Source: Thermoplasmatales archaeon SW_10_69_26
GTDB lineage: Archaea > Thermoplasmatota > SW-10-69-26
NCBI GenBank assembly: GCA_003009755.1
Contig: PXUB01000044.1
Coordinates: forward strand, 1-8,810
Length of the DNA stretch: 8,810 nt
Reading direction: 5' to 3'
Shown here: positions 1-6,592 of the stretch, piece by piece
Layout: each line of letters begins with the position of its first letter
Position numbering within the stretch: the first letter of the stretch is position 1
Position numbers and translations under genes: made by a program
Notes under the pieces: model-generated
What the model was told of the DNA's origin: nothing
The model's input: only the letters and a program-made list of their open reading frames with translations
Database searches by the model: none

Positions 1-356
1 GCCCCGGTCCTAGTCCCAGCTTGCGAGGGCGCGCGAAATCCTGCCCTCCGCATTTCTCAACAGTCCCCGACCCCGCATCGAAGATCCGGTCCGCGACACG
101 AGACAGCGGCGGCCACCGCTTGCTCCTTCGCGAGAGCACGTCCCCCAGCTCGGCGACCCGAGGTCGCCGACGACGATCGCACGGCCGTCTCGACCACCCA
201 CCGCGCTCAGCCGCTCTGCTCGCCTCGCCGCGGACCGACGCGACCCCTGGGTACCCTCTCGCCGCCCACCCCGACGTAGGGCCTTCCCTCTCCCGTCCTC
301 TGTCGCCGCAGGGTTCTTGGCGATGGACGGGTTCCCGACCTCTGAGAGGCTTTCAC
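1..356. other. Gene-free upstream stretch
   Basis: I see no convincing gene here. The plus frame of the following acylase stays open back to about position 21, but its translation before 357 is dominated by Arg, Ser and Pro with no domain resemblance, as expected of GC-rich non-coding DNA. A good ribosome binding site and signal peptide mark 357 as the real start. A minus-strand open frame (459-10) overlaps the acylase start and has the same low-complexity composition. I find no TATA-like AT-rich hexamer at a proper distance from 357, and no tRNA-like arm structure. The acylase promoter probably lies in this stretch, but I cannot point to it. Confidence 0.6.
344..349 (+). promoter_or_regulatory. 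Shine-Dalgarno site of the acylase gene
   Basis: GAGAGG lies 7 nt before ATG 357 and matches the archaeal anti-Shine-Dalgarno sequence (pairs with GAGG/AGGAGG-type sites). It favours 357 over the much longer upstream extension of the same frame, because the protein then begins directly with a signal peptide. Confidence 0.65.
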
Positions 357-2999
357 ATGGGTCGGCTGCTGACGGTCGCGGTGACTTTGGTGCTGGTGGC
401 GGGAAGCATCCCGGCGATGGGGGATCCGATCGGGGACGGGACCTCGGACGATCCCTCAACGTCCACGCAAGCGGGTCCGAGCTTGGAGACCACGACGATC
501 GTGCGGGACAGCTACGGCGTCCCGCACGTCTACGCGGATTCCCAGGAGGCGCTGTGGTACGCCAACGGGTACGTGCAGGCCCAGGACCGGTTGTGGGCCA
601 TGGACGTGCTCCGCCACCTCGGGCACGGCGAGCTCAGCCAGCTGCTCGGCGCCGACTTCCTCGACGAGGACATGAGCAACCGCGAGGCGTTGTACAGCGA
701 GGAGCGGATGCGGGCGATGTACGAGCAGGCGCCCGAGCGGTTCCGCTCGGCCCTCGAGGCCTTCGCGGACGGGGTCAACCGCGCCGCTGCCGAGATGCAG
801 GCCTCGGGCGAGATGCCGGCCGAGTACCCGGCGCTGCAGCGGACCTTCGACCCGTGGGAGGCCTTGGACTCGGTCGCGATCTCCGTGTACATCCTCGGCC
901 GGTTCGGCGCCTTCGGCGGCGGCGAGCTCTCGAACGCCGATCTGGTCACCACCGTGCAGGAGCGGTTGGGCACCGATGACGGCTGGGCGGCTTTCGAGGA
1001 CGTCGTGTGGGCCGAGCACGGCTCCACCTACACGACGAACCACGAGCCGACGTCGTTCCGTTCGCTGAACCAGGCGGCTTTGGCCGACCCGGATGCGGTC
1101 CCCGAGGCCCAGTGGGAGGCCACGCAGGCCGCCGCGAACGCGACGAGCTTCCCGCCGAACCCCCAACACCGGCTGACCGCCACGGACACCACCGCCGACC
1201 TGGACCATCCTGCCGGCTCGGCGGATGCCCGCAGCCTGCTGTCCAGCGGCTCGCTCGACATCTACAAGGGCTCGAACGCGCTCGCCATCGGTCCCGAGCA
1301 CACCGCAAGCGGCAAGGCGGTGCTCGCGGGCGGCCCCCAGTTAGGCTACTTCACGCCGCCGATCCTGTACGAGGCGGGCCTACACGGCCCGGAGCTGTCC
1401 GCCGAGGGCACCAACGTGATGGGCACACCGGGCCTGTCGACGGCCGGCCACACCGACACGTTGGCCTGGACGACGACCAGCGGCAACTCCGACGCGATCG
1501 ACGTCGTCGCCCTCCCGGCCGAGGGCGAGCGCTCCTACCGGTGGACGGCCGAGGACGGGACCCAGCACGTCCGCGAACTGGATTGCCGCACCGAGGAGCA
1601 CGTCGTCTCCACGCCGCCGGCGCTGTACGCCGAGAACACCGATCAGGCGGTGGTCGACGTCGTCGAGCAGGAGGTGTGCCGGGCCGACCTCAGCCCCGTC
1701 GGGGCCGAGCCCGAGCGCCTGCACCGGGTCCCGGCCGCCAGCTACGAGGGCGGCGAGCCGGCCTGGTTCTTCGCCAAGCACGACCCGACCCGAGGCCTCG
1801 AGATCGCCGACGGCGCCGCACGCATGGACGCCATCCGTGCCGACTCGACCGAGGCGTTCCGGGACGCGCTCGACGACCACGCCTCGAACTTCTTCCAGCT
1901 CGTCGTCGGGCTCGACGCGGACGGCCAGGAAGCGATCTGTTCGTTCCACATCGGGCACATCCCCGTCCGCGAGGCCTCGTTGGACGCTCGGTTGCCCACG
2001 CCCGCCGGCGACGCCTGGATGCCCTCGGACACGTTGACCGGGACCCAGGTGCCCGACGAGTGCAACCCGGAGGAGGGCTACCTCGCGAACTGGAACAACG
2101 CGCCCGCCGACGGGTGGCCCAGCGGCGACCAGCGCGAGGAGTGGGGCGAGGTCCACCGGGCCCAGCGCCTGGACAGCAGCTTCCGTGCGGTGGCGTCGAC
2201 CGAGGACGCGATGGACGTCGACGACGTGCGGACCGTGATGGAGAAGGCCACCGCCCACCACACGCTTGCCCAGGAAGTCGTTCCCGTGTTGCTCGCCAAC
2301 GACCCCGGCACGGCGACCGGCGTCACCGAGGCGTTGGAAGCCTGGCAGCGGGCCGACTACACGTGGGCGGCCACCGACGGCGTCTACGACCACGAGGCCA
2401 TGACCGTCATCGAACAGCTCACCGAGGAGCTGCTCGACCTCCTGTTCGCCGACGCGTTGGGCCCCCACGCCCACTCGCCCAACTGGGACCCCGGCGAGCG
2501 CCACGCCGTCGACCACGGCAAGGGCGCCAACAGCTTCTCGATGCTGGTCGAAGCGCTCACCGGCACCGCCCGCGTCGACTGGTGCGGGGCCGTCGAGGGC
2601 GCCAGCACCTGCGAGGACGTGCTCGCCATCGCGCTGGCCAACACCGGGCTCGACCAGCACGACACGGCCGAGCAGATCCCGGCCACCGACCAGCGGTTCT
2701 CACGGTCGATGTCCCTGGGCCTGGGTCCCTCGTACGAGATCCCGATGATGAACCGAGCCACGTTCGACCTGATCCACGTCGGGTCCGGCCCGCGCGGGTT
2801 CGCGACGCTGCCGCCCGGGGCCTCGGGGCACTTGAACCCCGTCGACGCCCTCCTGCTGGTCGGGCTCGGCGAGGAGCCGGCACACATGGGGGACCAGGTC
2901 CAGCCCCACATCGATCTCGACCACAAGCCGGTCCCGATCGCCGGGCCCTCCCACTGGGAGGCCGACGGTGAGGCTCGCACCCTGCTCGTGCCGCGGTGA
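357..2999 (+). CDS. Exported penicillin acylase family Ntn hydrolase
   Basis: This 880-aa precursor belongs to the penicillin amidase family (Ntn hydrolases that cleave amide-linked acyl groups, e.g. from beta-lactams or acyl-homoserine lactones). Residues 1-22 look like a Sec signal peptide: Arg3, a hydrophobic core, then IPAMG. The alpha region opens with VRDSYGVPHVYA (49-60) and has AQDRLWAMD around 75-83, both family hallmarks. A spacer rich in Ala, Thr and Pro (about 235-305) precedes KGSNALAIG. There Gly305-Ser306 is the expected autocleavage site, and Ser306 would become the N-terminal nucleophile of a 575-residue beta chain. TASGKAVLAGGPQLGYFTPP follows (316-335). NWNNAP (578-583) should supply the oxyanion-hole Asn, and HRAQR (600-604) matches the conserved Arg segment. 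Several Cys pairs could form disulfides outside the cell. Length fits the family. The substrate cannot be read from sequence. The next gene starts 56 nt downstream. The GGPQLGYFTPP variant recalls actinobacterial secreted members, so transfer is possible. Confidence 0.93.
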   Translation: MGRLLTVAVTLVLVAGSIPAMGDPIGDGTSDDPSTSTQAGPSLETTTIVRDSYGVPHVYADSQEALWYANGYVQAQDRLWAMDVLRHLGHGELSQLLGADFLDEDMSNREALYSEERMRAMYEQAPERFRSALEAFADGVNRAAAEMQASGEMPAEYPALQRTFDPWEALDSVAISVYILGRFGAFGGGELSNADLVTTVQERLGTDDGWAAFEDVVWAEHGSTYTTNHEPTSFRSLNQAALADPDAVPEAQWEATQAAANATSFPPNPQHRLTATDTTADLDHPAGSADARSLLSSGSLDIYKGSNALAIGPEHTASGKAVLAGGPQLGYFTPPILYEAGLHGPELSAEGTNVMGTPGLSTAGHTDTLAWTTTSGNSDAIDVVALPAEGERSYRWTAEDGTQHVRELDCRTEEHVVSTPPALYAENTDQAVVDVVEQEVCRADLSPVGAEPERLHRVPAASYEGGEPAWFFAKHDPTRGLEIADGAARMDAIRADSTEAFRDALDDHASNFFQLVVGLDADGQEAICSFHIGHIPVREASLDARLPTPAGDAWMPSDTLTGTQVPDECNPEEGYLANWNNAPADGWPSGDQREEWGEVHRAQRLDSSFRAVASTEDAMDVDDVRTVMEKATAHHTLAQEVVPVLLANDPGTATGVTEALEAWQRADYTWAATDGVYDHEAMTVIEQLTEELLDLLFADALGPHAHSPNWDPGERHAVDHGKGANSFSMLVEALTGTARVDWCGAVEGASTCEDVLAIALANTGLDQHDTAEQIPATDQRFSRSMSLGLGPSYEIPMMNRATFDLIHVGSGPRGFATLPPGASGHLNPVDALLLVGLGEEPAHMGDQVQPHIDLDHKPVPIAGPSHWEADGEARTLLVPR

Positions 3000-3044
3000 G
3001 CCGGCCACCGCACGCTTCATGAGGGTGCCGGCCCTCGTTCTCCC

Positions 3045-3049
3045 GAGGA
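3045..3049 (+). promoter_or_regulatory. Shine-Dalgarno site, possibly in a hairpin
   Basis: GAGGA lies 6 nt before ATG 3056. The bases CGAGG (3044-3048) can pair with CCTCG (3033-3037) across a 6-nt loop. That would hide the site. GAGGG (3021-3025) can instead pair with CCCTC (3032-3036), which would free it. Confidence 0.55.
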
Positions 3050-3055
3050 CCAGCG

Positions 3056-3481
3056 ATGGACACCGCCCGCAACGACGACGTGATCTACGGCACCTTCGAA
3101 GAAGGCGTCGAGCTCCGCGAGGCCTACCACGGATTGATGCGCGAGCGCTCGATCGAGTCCGCGATCGTGTTGACGGGCATCGGGATGGTGGAGGACCCGA
3201 CGCTGGGGTTCTTCGAGGGCGACGGCGAGTACGACAAGCAGACGTTGGAGGGCCGCTACGAGCTGTTGGCCACCCAGGGCAACCTCGCCACGACCGACAA
3301 CGACCCCTTCGCCCACCTGCACGTCACCCTGGGCGGCGAGGATCACGCCAGCCTGGGCGGGCACCTGTTCGACGCGACGGTGCACGTCGGCCACGAGTTC
3401 GGGATCCGCGTGCTGCCCGAGGGCAGCCTGGTGCGCCGCCACGACCCCTCGACGGGCCTGAAGGGCCTGGAGACGCGCTAG
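3056..3481 (+). CDS. PPC/DUF296 domain protein
   Basis: The 141-aa product is a single PPC (plants and prokaryotes conserved, DUF296) domain, the fold also found in plant AT-hook proteins. Visible landmarks are an N-terminal strand with FEEGVEL (14-20), TGIGMVEDPTLGFF (40-53), the ELLATQGNLA segment (69-78), and the signature HLHVTLGGEDHASLGGHL (87-104). His87, His89 and His103 are positioned like the metal-binding histidines of prokaryotic members, which form trimers. There is no AT-hook, signal peptide or membrane segment, so it should be a free-standing cytoplasmic protein of typical prokaryotic length. No biochemical role is established for the prokaryotic family, and none is assigned here. 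It follows the acylase by 56 nt on the same strand and may be cotranscribed. Its TAG stop directly abuts the stop codon of the opposing membrane-protein gene. Confidence 0.87.
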   Translation: MDTARNDDVIYGTFEEGVELREAYHGLMRERSIESAIVLTGIGMVEDPTLGFFEGDGEYDKQTLEGRYELLATQGNLATTDNDPFAHLHVTLGGEDHASLGGHLFDATVHVGHEFGIRVLPEGSLVRRHDPSTGLKGLETR

Positions 3482-4015
3482 TCAGAGCCAGCCGAACAGC
3501 GCCAGGTTGCCTCCGGGGGCGAGCATGCCGCCGAGGCCGACGAGAACGACGCTGAGCGTCACGACGGGCATGAACGGCCACGGGCCGGCCCCGCGAGCCA
3601 GCAGCGGGCGCAGGCCGCCGGCGACGAGCTTCAACACGAGCCAGAAGCCGAGCACGAGCAGCGGGGACAGCAGGCTGGCGGCGGCGGTGCAGGCCCAGAC
3701 GTCGGCGCGGGCGAGGCTGAAGACCGCGCCGACGCGTTCCCAGCTGAGGGCTCCCAACACCGCGATCGCCGTCCACTTGGCGACGGCGACCGGCCAAAGC
3801 TGCCAGCCGGCTTGCCAAAGCGTGATGCCGTCGTAGGCGAGCACGCCGAGCGTGAAGAGGATCCAGACCTCGAGGAACTCGCGCTGGGCGGACAGCCGCT
3901 TGAGATCGGAGAGGCTGGCGACGGCGAAGCTGCCCAACAGGAAGGCTAACCCGAGAAGTTGGGGTTGGGTGAGGGCCAGCGATAGGCTCAACACCTCGTC
4001 GACCCAGGCAGGCAT
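3482..4015 (-). CDS. Multi-pass membrane protein, A24 prepilin-peptidase-like
   Basis: This 177-aa hydrophobic protein has about five or six membrane segments (roughly 19-35, 50-66, 73-90, 108-133, 148-165). SLSDLKRLSAQREFLEVW (34-51) matches the first aspartate motif of type IV prepilin peptidases, where Asp sits in a short polar loop before a hydrophobic helix. LARADVWACTAAASLLSP (101-118) aligns with the second motif (GxGD/GGAD followed by an Ala-rich helix). It keeps Asp105 but has replaced the glycines. PFMPVV (147-152) resembles the late PFxP segment of the family. Asp37 and Asp105 would be the catalytic pair. If active, it would cleave class III signal peptides of pilins or archaellins in the membrane, but no pilin gene is nearby. 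The upstream frame hits a stop (TAG) before any other start, so ATG 4015 is used. I see only a weak ribosome binding site. A TTCATA about 30 nt upstream could be a near-leaderless promoter. Otherwise it is the tail of the rps13-rpoD operon (67-nt gap). Confidence 0.6.
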   Translation of the reverse strand: MPAWVDEVLSLSLALTQPQLLGLAFLLGSFAVASLSDLKRLSAQREFLEVWILFTLGVLAYDGITLWQAGWQLWPVAVAKWTAIAVLGALSWERVGAVFSLARADVWACTAAASLLSPLLVLGFWLVLKLVAGGLRPLLARGAGPWPFMPVVTLSVVLVGLGGMLAPGGNLALFGWL

Positions 4016-4082
4016 GCGCAGAACCTGCCAGGGAGGCCGACCCTATGAAGGACGCGGAACGGGCCGGCCGTCTCGGCGTGGC

Positions 4083-4904
4083 TCAGGCCTGCAGCGTCGC
4101 CGCCTCTTCGTGGACGGCGGAGAGCTTCTCGTCGAGGATGGCGATAGCTTGACGGAGCGCCGTCTTCGGAGACAGCGAGCCGTCGGTCTCGAAGCGGAAG
4201 AAGAACGCTCCTTCCTCCTCGCCGTACTCGACGTTCTCGAGCTCGGGGCGGCCGTCGACGTTGTACAGGAAGTCGTGGGCCGCGACCTCGTCGAGGATGT
4301 CGACGTTGCCGCCGTCGACGTCGATCGCGTCCTCGGGCGCCATCTCGTCGAGCTCGCTCATCTCCTCGGCGCTGAGGCCGAGATCGCCCGTGATCTCGAC
4401 CGTCGGGACCTCGCGGTAGCCGACGGCGACGACGGGCTGCCACTTGGAGTGCTGTTCGCCGGTGCCCATCGAGGCGGTGGCCTCGAGCATGAGGCGTTGG
4501 TCGCGCCCGAGCTTGACGATCGGGACCTCGGGGTCGGCGATCTCGACGCCCTCGTCCTCGGTGGCCGGGGTCAGGTCCTTGGCGCGCACGGTGCCGGGAC
4601 CTTCGAAGGTGAGCGTGTAGAGGATCGCGCCCTCGCCTTCCTCGGTCTGCGCGTCGAGGTCGGCGTGGGGATCCCATTCGGCGAAGAGGTTGGGATCCGT
4701 CGGGACCGGCAGTTGGCCCAGACGGTGGGCCACGACCTCGTCGAAGAGCGCCGAGCGGTTGTCGTAGATGGTGACGTCCTCGATGGCGAGCGACGGGACC
4801 TCCGTCATCATCGTCCGCCGGAGGGCGTTCATCTCTCCGGCGGTCGTGTTCTCGACGCGGAGGCGGATCTCCCGGTCGTCGACGTCGAGGACCTCGACGT
4901 TCAC
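4083..4904 (-). CDS. rpoD: DNA-directed RNA polymerase subunit D (archaeal)
   Basis: RpoD (273 aa) is the archaeal counterpart of bacterial alpha and eukaryotic Rpb3. With subunit L it nucleates RNAP assembly; it is not a sigma factor. The dimerisation domain is clear at the N-terminus: [18 protein letters not shown] (26-43), then [13 protein letters not shown] (55-67). [13 protein letters not shown] (152-164) is the conserved alpha-type strand-loop. The C-terminal [11 protein letters not shown]...A..AI..L (234-257) closes the dimerisation domain. The inserted domain (about 170-215), which carries an Fe-S cluster in several archaea, is present only as an acidic segment. The whole protein contains no cysteine, so no cluster can form. 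Translation starts at GTG 4904 and overlaps the rps11 stop by 4 nt (GTGA), indicating coupling. Length is normal for the family. rpl18e does not follow. Confidence 0.97.
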   Translation of the reverse strand: MNVEVLDVDDREIRLRVENTTAGEMNALRRTMMTEVPSLAIEDVTIYDNRSALFDEVVAHRLGQLPVPTDPNLFAEWDPHADLDAQTEEGEGAILYTLTFEGPGTVRAKDLTPATEDEGVEIADPEVPIVKLGRDQRLMLEATASMGTGEQHSKWQPVVAVGYREVPTVEITGDLGLSAEEMSELDEMAPEDAIDVDGGNVDILDEVAAHDFLYNVDGRPELENVEYGEEEGAFFFRFETDGSLSPKTALRQAIAILDEKLSAVHEEAATLQA

Positions 4905-5284
4905 ACTCGGCGCCCCCTACGGCCACCCTTCTTGCGCGTGGAGTCGTGCGGGATCGGCGTGACGTCCTCGATGCGGCCGATGCGGATGCCGGCGCGGGCC
5001 AGGGCACGGATCGAGGCCTGAGCGCCAGGGCCAGGCGACCGGCTCTTGTTCCCGCCCGGGGCGCGGACCTTGACGTGCAGGGCGTCGATGCCCTTCTCCT
5101 CGCACTGCTCGGCCACGTTCTCGGCCGCGCTCATCGCGGCGTAGGGGCTGGCCTCGTCCTTGGCGGCGCGGACGACCATGCCGCCGGACGACTTGGCGAT
5201 CGTCTCGGCGCCGGTCATGTCGGTGATCGTGATGATGACGTTGTTATATGACGCGTAGACGTGCGCGATGGCCCAGCGAGTCAT
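4901..5284 (-). CDS. rps11: 30S ribosomal protein S11 (uS11)
   Basis: The 127-aa uS11 binds 16S rRNA on the platform of the small subunit, near the mRNA exit and the helix 45 region. Conserved blocks are nearly complete: [17 protein letters not shown] (6-22), [15 protein letters not shown] (24-38), DEASPYAAM (43-51), [18 protein letters not shown] (71-88), [19 protein letters not shown] (92-110) and the basic tail [10 protein letters not shown]. Length is typical. ATG 5284 shares the ATGA overlap with the rps4 stop. The start lies 7 nt after a strong GAGGAGG site inside the end of rps4, which also fixes the start. Its own TGA overlaps the GTG of rpoD. Confidence 0.98.
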   Translation of the reverse strand: MTRWAIAHVYASYNNVIITITDMTGAETIAKSSGGMVVRAAKDEASPYAAMSAAENVAEQCEEKGIDALHVKVRAPGGNKSRSPGPGAQASIRALARAGIRIGRIEDVTPIPHDSTRKKGGRRGRRV

Positions 5285-5973
5285 TCGGAGTCCTCCTCTT
5301 CGTCGGTGTCGGCCTCGGTGTCCTCGACCTCGGCTTCCTCGGCTTCGGCTTCCTCGGCCTCGTCGGCCTCCTCAGCCTCGGGCTCCTCGGGACCGGCCCC
5401 GGGGCCTTCCACGTCGGGCGTGTCGCCGACACCGATGTCGTCGGGTCGGTCGACGCCTTGGTGGAGCGGGTGGGCCTCGTTCCGCAGCGGGGAGCCGGGC
5501 GAGTAGCTGATCGTGGCTTCCTCGTCGCTCTCGACGAGGTAGCCCGGCACGTCGACGGTCTGACCGTCGATGGCGATGTGACCGTGAACGATGAACTGGC
5601 GAGCCTGGTTCGGGGTGTTGGCCAGGCCCTTGAGGAACGTCAGGGTCTGCAGGCGGCGGGACAGGATCGCGTCGACGTCGAGCGCGAGCACGTCGTCGAG
5701 CGACGCGTCGGAGCTCAGGACGCCGAGCCGGTCGAGCTTGTCCAGCAGCTGGTTGGCTTCCTTCTTGCCCTGCTCGACGTCGCGGAGGACGAGCGGCAGG
5801 TACTGGCGGGCTTGCGCGCGCTGCTGGCGCAGCATCGACTCGGCCTTCCAGAACTCCTTCTTGTTCTTGAGGCCGTACTTGCGGACGTACTCGTCCTCGC
5901 GCTCGATGCGGTCGCCCATCCACGGGTGGGTGGGCTCTTCGTATTGTTGTCGAGAGAACTTCGGATCTCCCAT
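5281..5973 (-). CDS. rps4: 30S ribosomal protein S4 (uS4) with acidic C-terminal tail
   Basis: uS4 (230 aa) is a primary 16S rRNA binder that starts assembly of the 5' domain of the small subunit. The archaeal N-terminus is plain: [18 protein letters not shown] (1-18), [14 protein letters not shown] (32-45). A helical domain follows (46-100), then the S4 RNA-binding domain (about 104-150) with [23 protein letters not shown] and VPGYLV. After residue 187 the protein departs from the family core. It ends in a tail in which 23 of the last 35 residues are Asp or Glu, the rest mostly Ala. Archaeal S4 proteins usually end soon after the S4 domain, though acidic tails occur in halophiles. ATG 5973 is 3 nt past the rps13 stop and follows a GGTGA site by 7 nt. 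The stop overlaps rps11. Confidence 0.97.
   Translation of the reverse strand: MGDPKFSRQQYEEPTHPWMGDRIEREDEYVRKYGLKNKKEFWKAESMLRQQRAQARQYLPLVLRDVEQGKKEANQLLDKLDRLGVLSSDASLDDVLALDVDAILSRRLQTLTFLKGLANTPNQARQFIVHGHIAIDGQTVDVPGYLVESDEEATISYSPGSPLRNEAHPLHQGVDRPDDIGVGDTPDVEGPGAGPEEPEAEEADEAEEAEAEEAEVEDTEADTDEEEDSE
5284..5388 (-). repeat. Low-complexity Glu/Ala tract encoding the S4 tail
   Basis: This segment encodes S4 residues 196-230 and consists of degenerate GAG/GAC/GCC triplets (Glu, Asp, Ala). On the plus strand it reads as runs of CCTCGGCTT/CCTCGGCCT. Twenty-three of the 35 codons are acidic. The triplet periodicity could allow length variation by slippage, and comparison with relatives would show it. 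Confidence 0.75.
5292..5298 (-). promoter_or_regulatory. Strong Shine-Dalgarno site of rps11 inside rps4
   Basis: GAGGAGG on the minus strand lies 7 nt before the rps11 ATG. It is embedded in the acidic-tail codons of rps4 (GAGGAGGAC), so the tail coding sequence doubles as the ribosome binding site for the next gene. Confidence 0.8.
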
Positions 5974-5976
5974 CGG

Positions 5977-6504
5977 TTACTCACCCTCGCCCTCTTGGGC
6001 GGCTGCTTGGACGGCAGCCTTCTCGACGCCCATCGCCGAGCCGCTGCGTCCGTTGGCACGGGTGCGCTGGCCGCGGACTTTGCGGCCTTGCTCGTGCCGG
6101 ATCCCTCGATACGCCTGGATCTTCTTCAGACGGTTGAGGTCCTCGCGGTGCTTGTCGTCGAGATCCGAGCGTAGCAGGTGTTGGTTATCGCCGGTGAAGA
6201 TGTCCTTGCGACGGTTGACCATCCAAGGCGGCAAGATCTCCTCGATCTCGGAGACCGTTTCCTGGAGATCATCGATGTCCTCCTCGGGAAGGTCACCGAT
6301 GCGCGCGGTCCGAGAGATCTCGGCGCGATCGGTGATGATGGTAGCCACGCGCTCGCCGATGCCCTTGATCCCGGTGAGGGCGAGCATGACGGGCTGGTGG
6401 CCGTCGAGGTCGGTGTTCTCGATGCGGACGATGTACCGGAAGTCCTCGTCCTCCTCGTCCTCGGGGGAGGCGGCATCCTGTGCTTGCTGTGGGTCTTCAG
6501 CCAT
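5977..6504 (-). CDS. rps13: 30S ribosomal protein S13 (uS13)
   Basis: uS13 (175 aa) sits in the head of the small subunit and contacts the large subunit and P-site tRNA. The archaeal form is recognised by FRYIVRIENTDLDG (22-35), the helix-hairpin-helix-like LTGIKGIGERVA (43-54), PPWMVNRRKDIFTG (92-105), EDLNRLKKIQAYRGIRH (121-137) and the basic rRNA-binding RKVRGQRTRANGR (141-153). The first 21 residues are an acidic extension, and a short Ala/Glu-rich end follows the core. The frame extends 23 codons further upstream, but ATG 6504 is chosen because GGAGGG lies 6 nt before it and the family homology begins just after. It is the first gene of the operon rps13-rps4-rps11-rpoD, with the TATA box about 80 nt upstream. 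Confidence 0.97.
   Translation of the reverse strand: MAEDPQQAQDAASPEDEEDEDFRYIVRIENTDLDGHQPVMLALTGIKGIGERVATIITDRAEISRTARIGDLPEEDIDDLQETVSEIEEILPPWMVNRRKDIFTGDNQHLLRSDLDDKHREDLNRLKKIQAYRGIRHEQGRKVRGQRTRANGRSGSAMGVEKAAVQAAAQEGEGE
5981..5985 (-). promoter_or_regulatory. Shine-Dalgarno site of rps4
   Basis: GGTGA on the minus strand, within the last codons of rps13, lies 7 nt before ATG 5973. It pairs with the GGTGAT-complementary part of the archaeal 16S rRNA 3' end (UCACC). Confidence 0.6.
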
Positions 6505-6510
6505 TGCGAT

Positions 6511-6516
6511 CCCTCC
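6511..6516 (-). promoter_or_regulatory. Shine-Dalgarno site deciding the rps13 start
   Basis: GGAGGG on the minus strand, 6 nt before ATG 6504, selects this start over the more upstream in-frame ATG at 6573. That ATG would add 23 residues unlike any S13 and would lie only a few bases after the TATA box. Confidence 0.8.
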
Positions 6517-6556
6517 AGCGCTCGGTCCCCGATCACGAGACCACTGAAGCGCCCGG

Positions 6557-6592
6557 AGTGGCTGGCGATGCAAGAGGTGTTATTTAACCCTG
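6557..6592 (-). promoter_or_regulatory. Archaeal promoter of the rps13-rpoD operon
   Basis: The minus strand reads AGGGTTAAATAACACC here. TTAAATA (6587-6581) is a good archaeal TATA box (TBP site), preceded by purine-rich bases that could serve as a BRE for TFB. It is one of the few AT-rich spots in the window. By the usual 25-nt spacing, transcription should start near 6557-6560, giving a leader of about 55 nt before ATG 6504, consistent with the Shine-Dalgarno site used there. The element GTTATTTAAC is almost palindromic, so weak plus-strand initiation is possible. Confidence 0.72.

Noticed and set aside
21-356. Possible 112-residue N-terminal extension of the acylase
   Set aside because: The extension is Arg/Ser/Pro-rich and has no domain. 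A Shine-Dalgarno site and a signal peptide fit a start at 357.
1380-2660. Long minus-strand open frame (426 codons) opposite the acylase
   Set aside because: It is a shadow created by GC-rich codon bias. The product is Val/Gly/Arg-rich with no family features, while the plus strand encodes a clear enzyme.
4055-4075. GGCCGGCC palindrome after rpoD as a terminator or operator
   Set aside because: It has no loop and no T-run. Short GC palindromes are frequent in this DNA.
3852-5021. Plus-strand open frame (389 codons) opposite rpoD and the membrane protein
   Set aside because: It spans two genes and their gap antisense, has Asp/Val/Leu repeats typical of antisense frames, and shows no motif.
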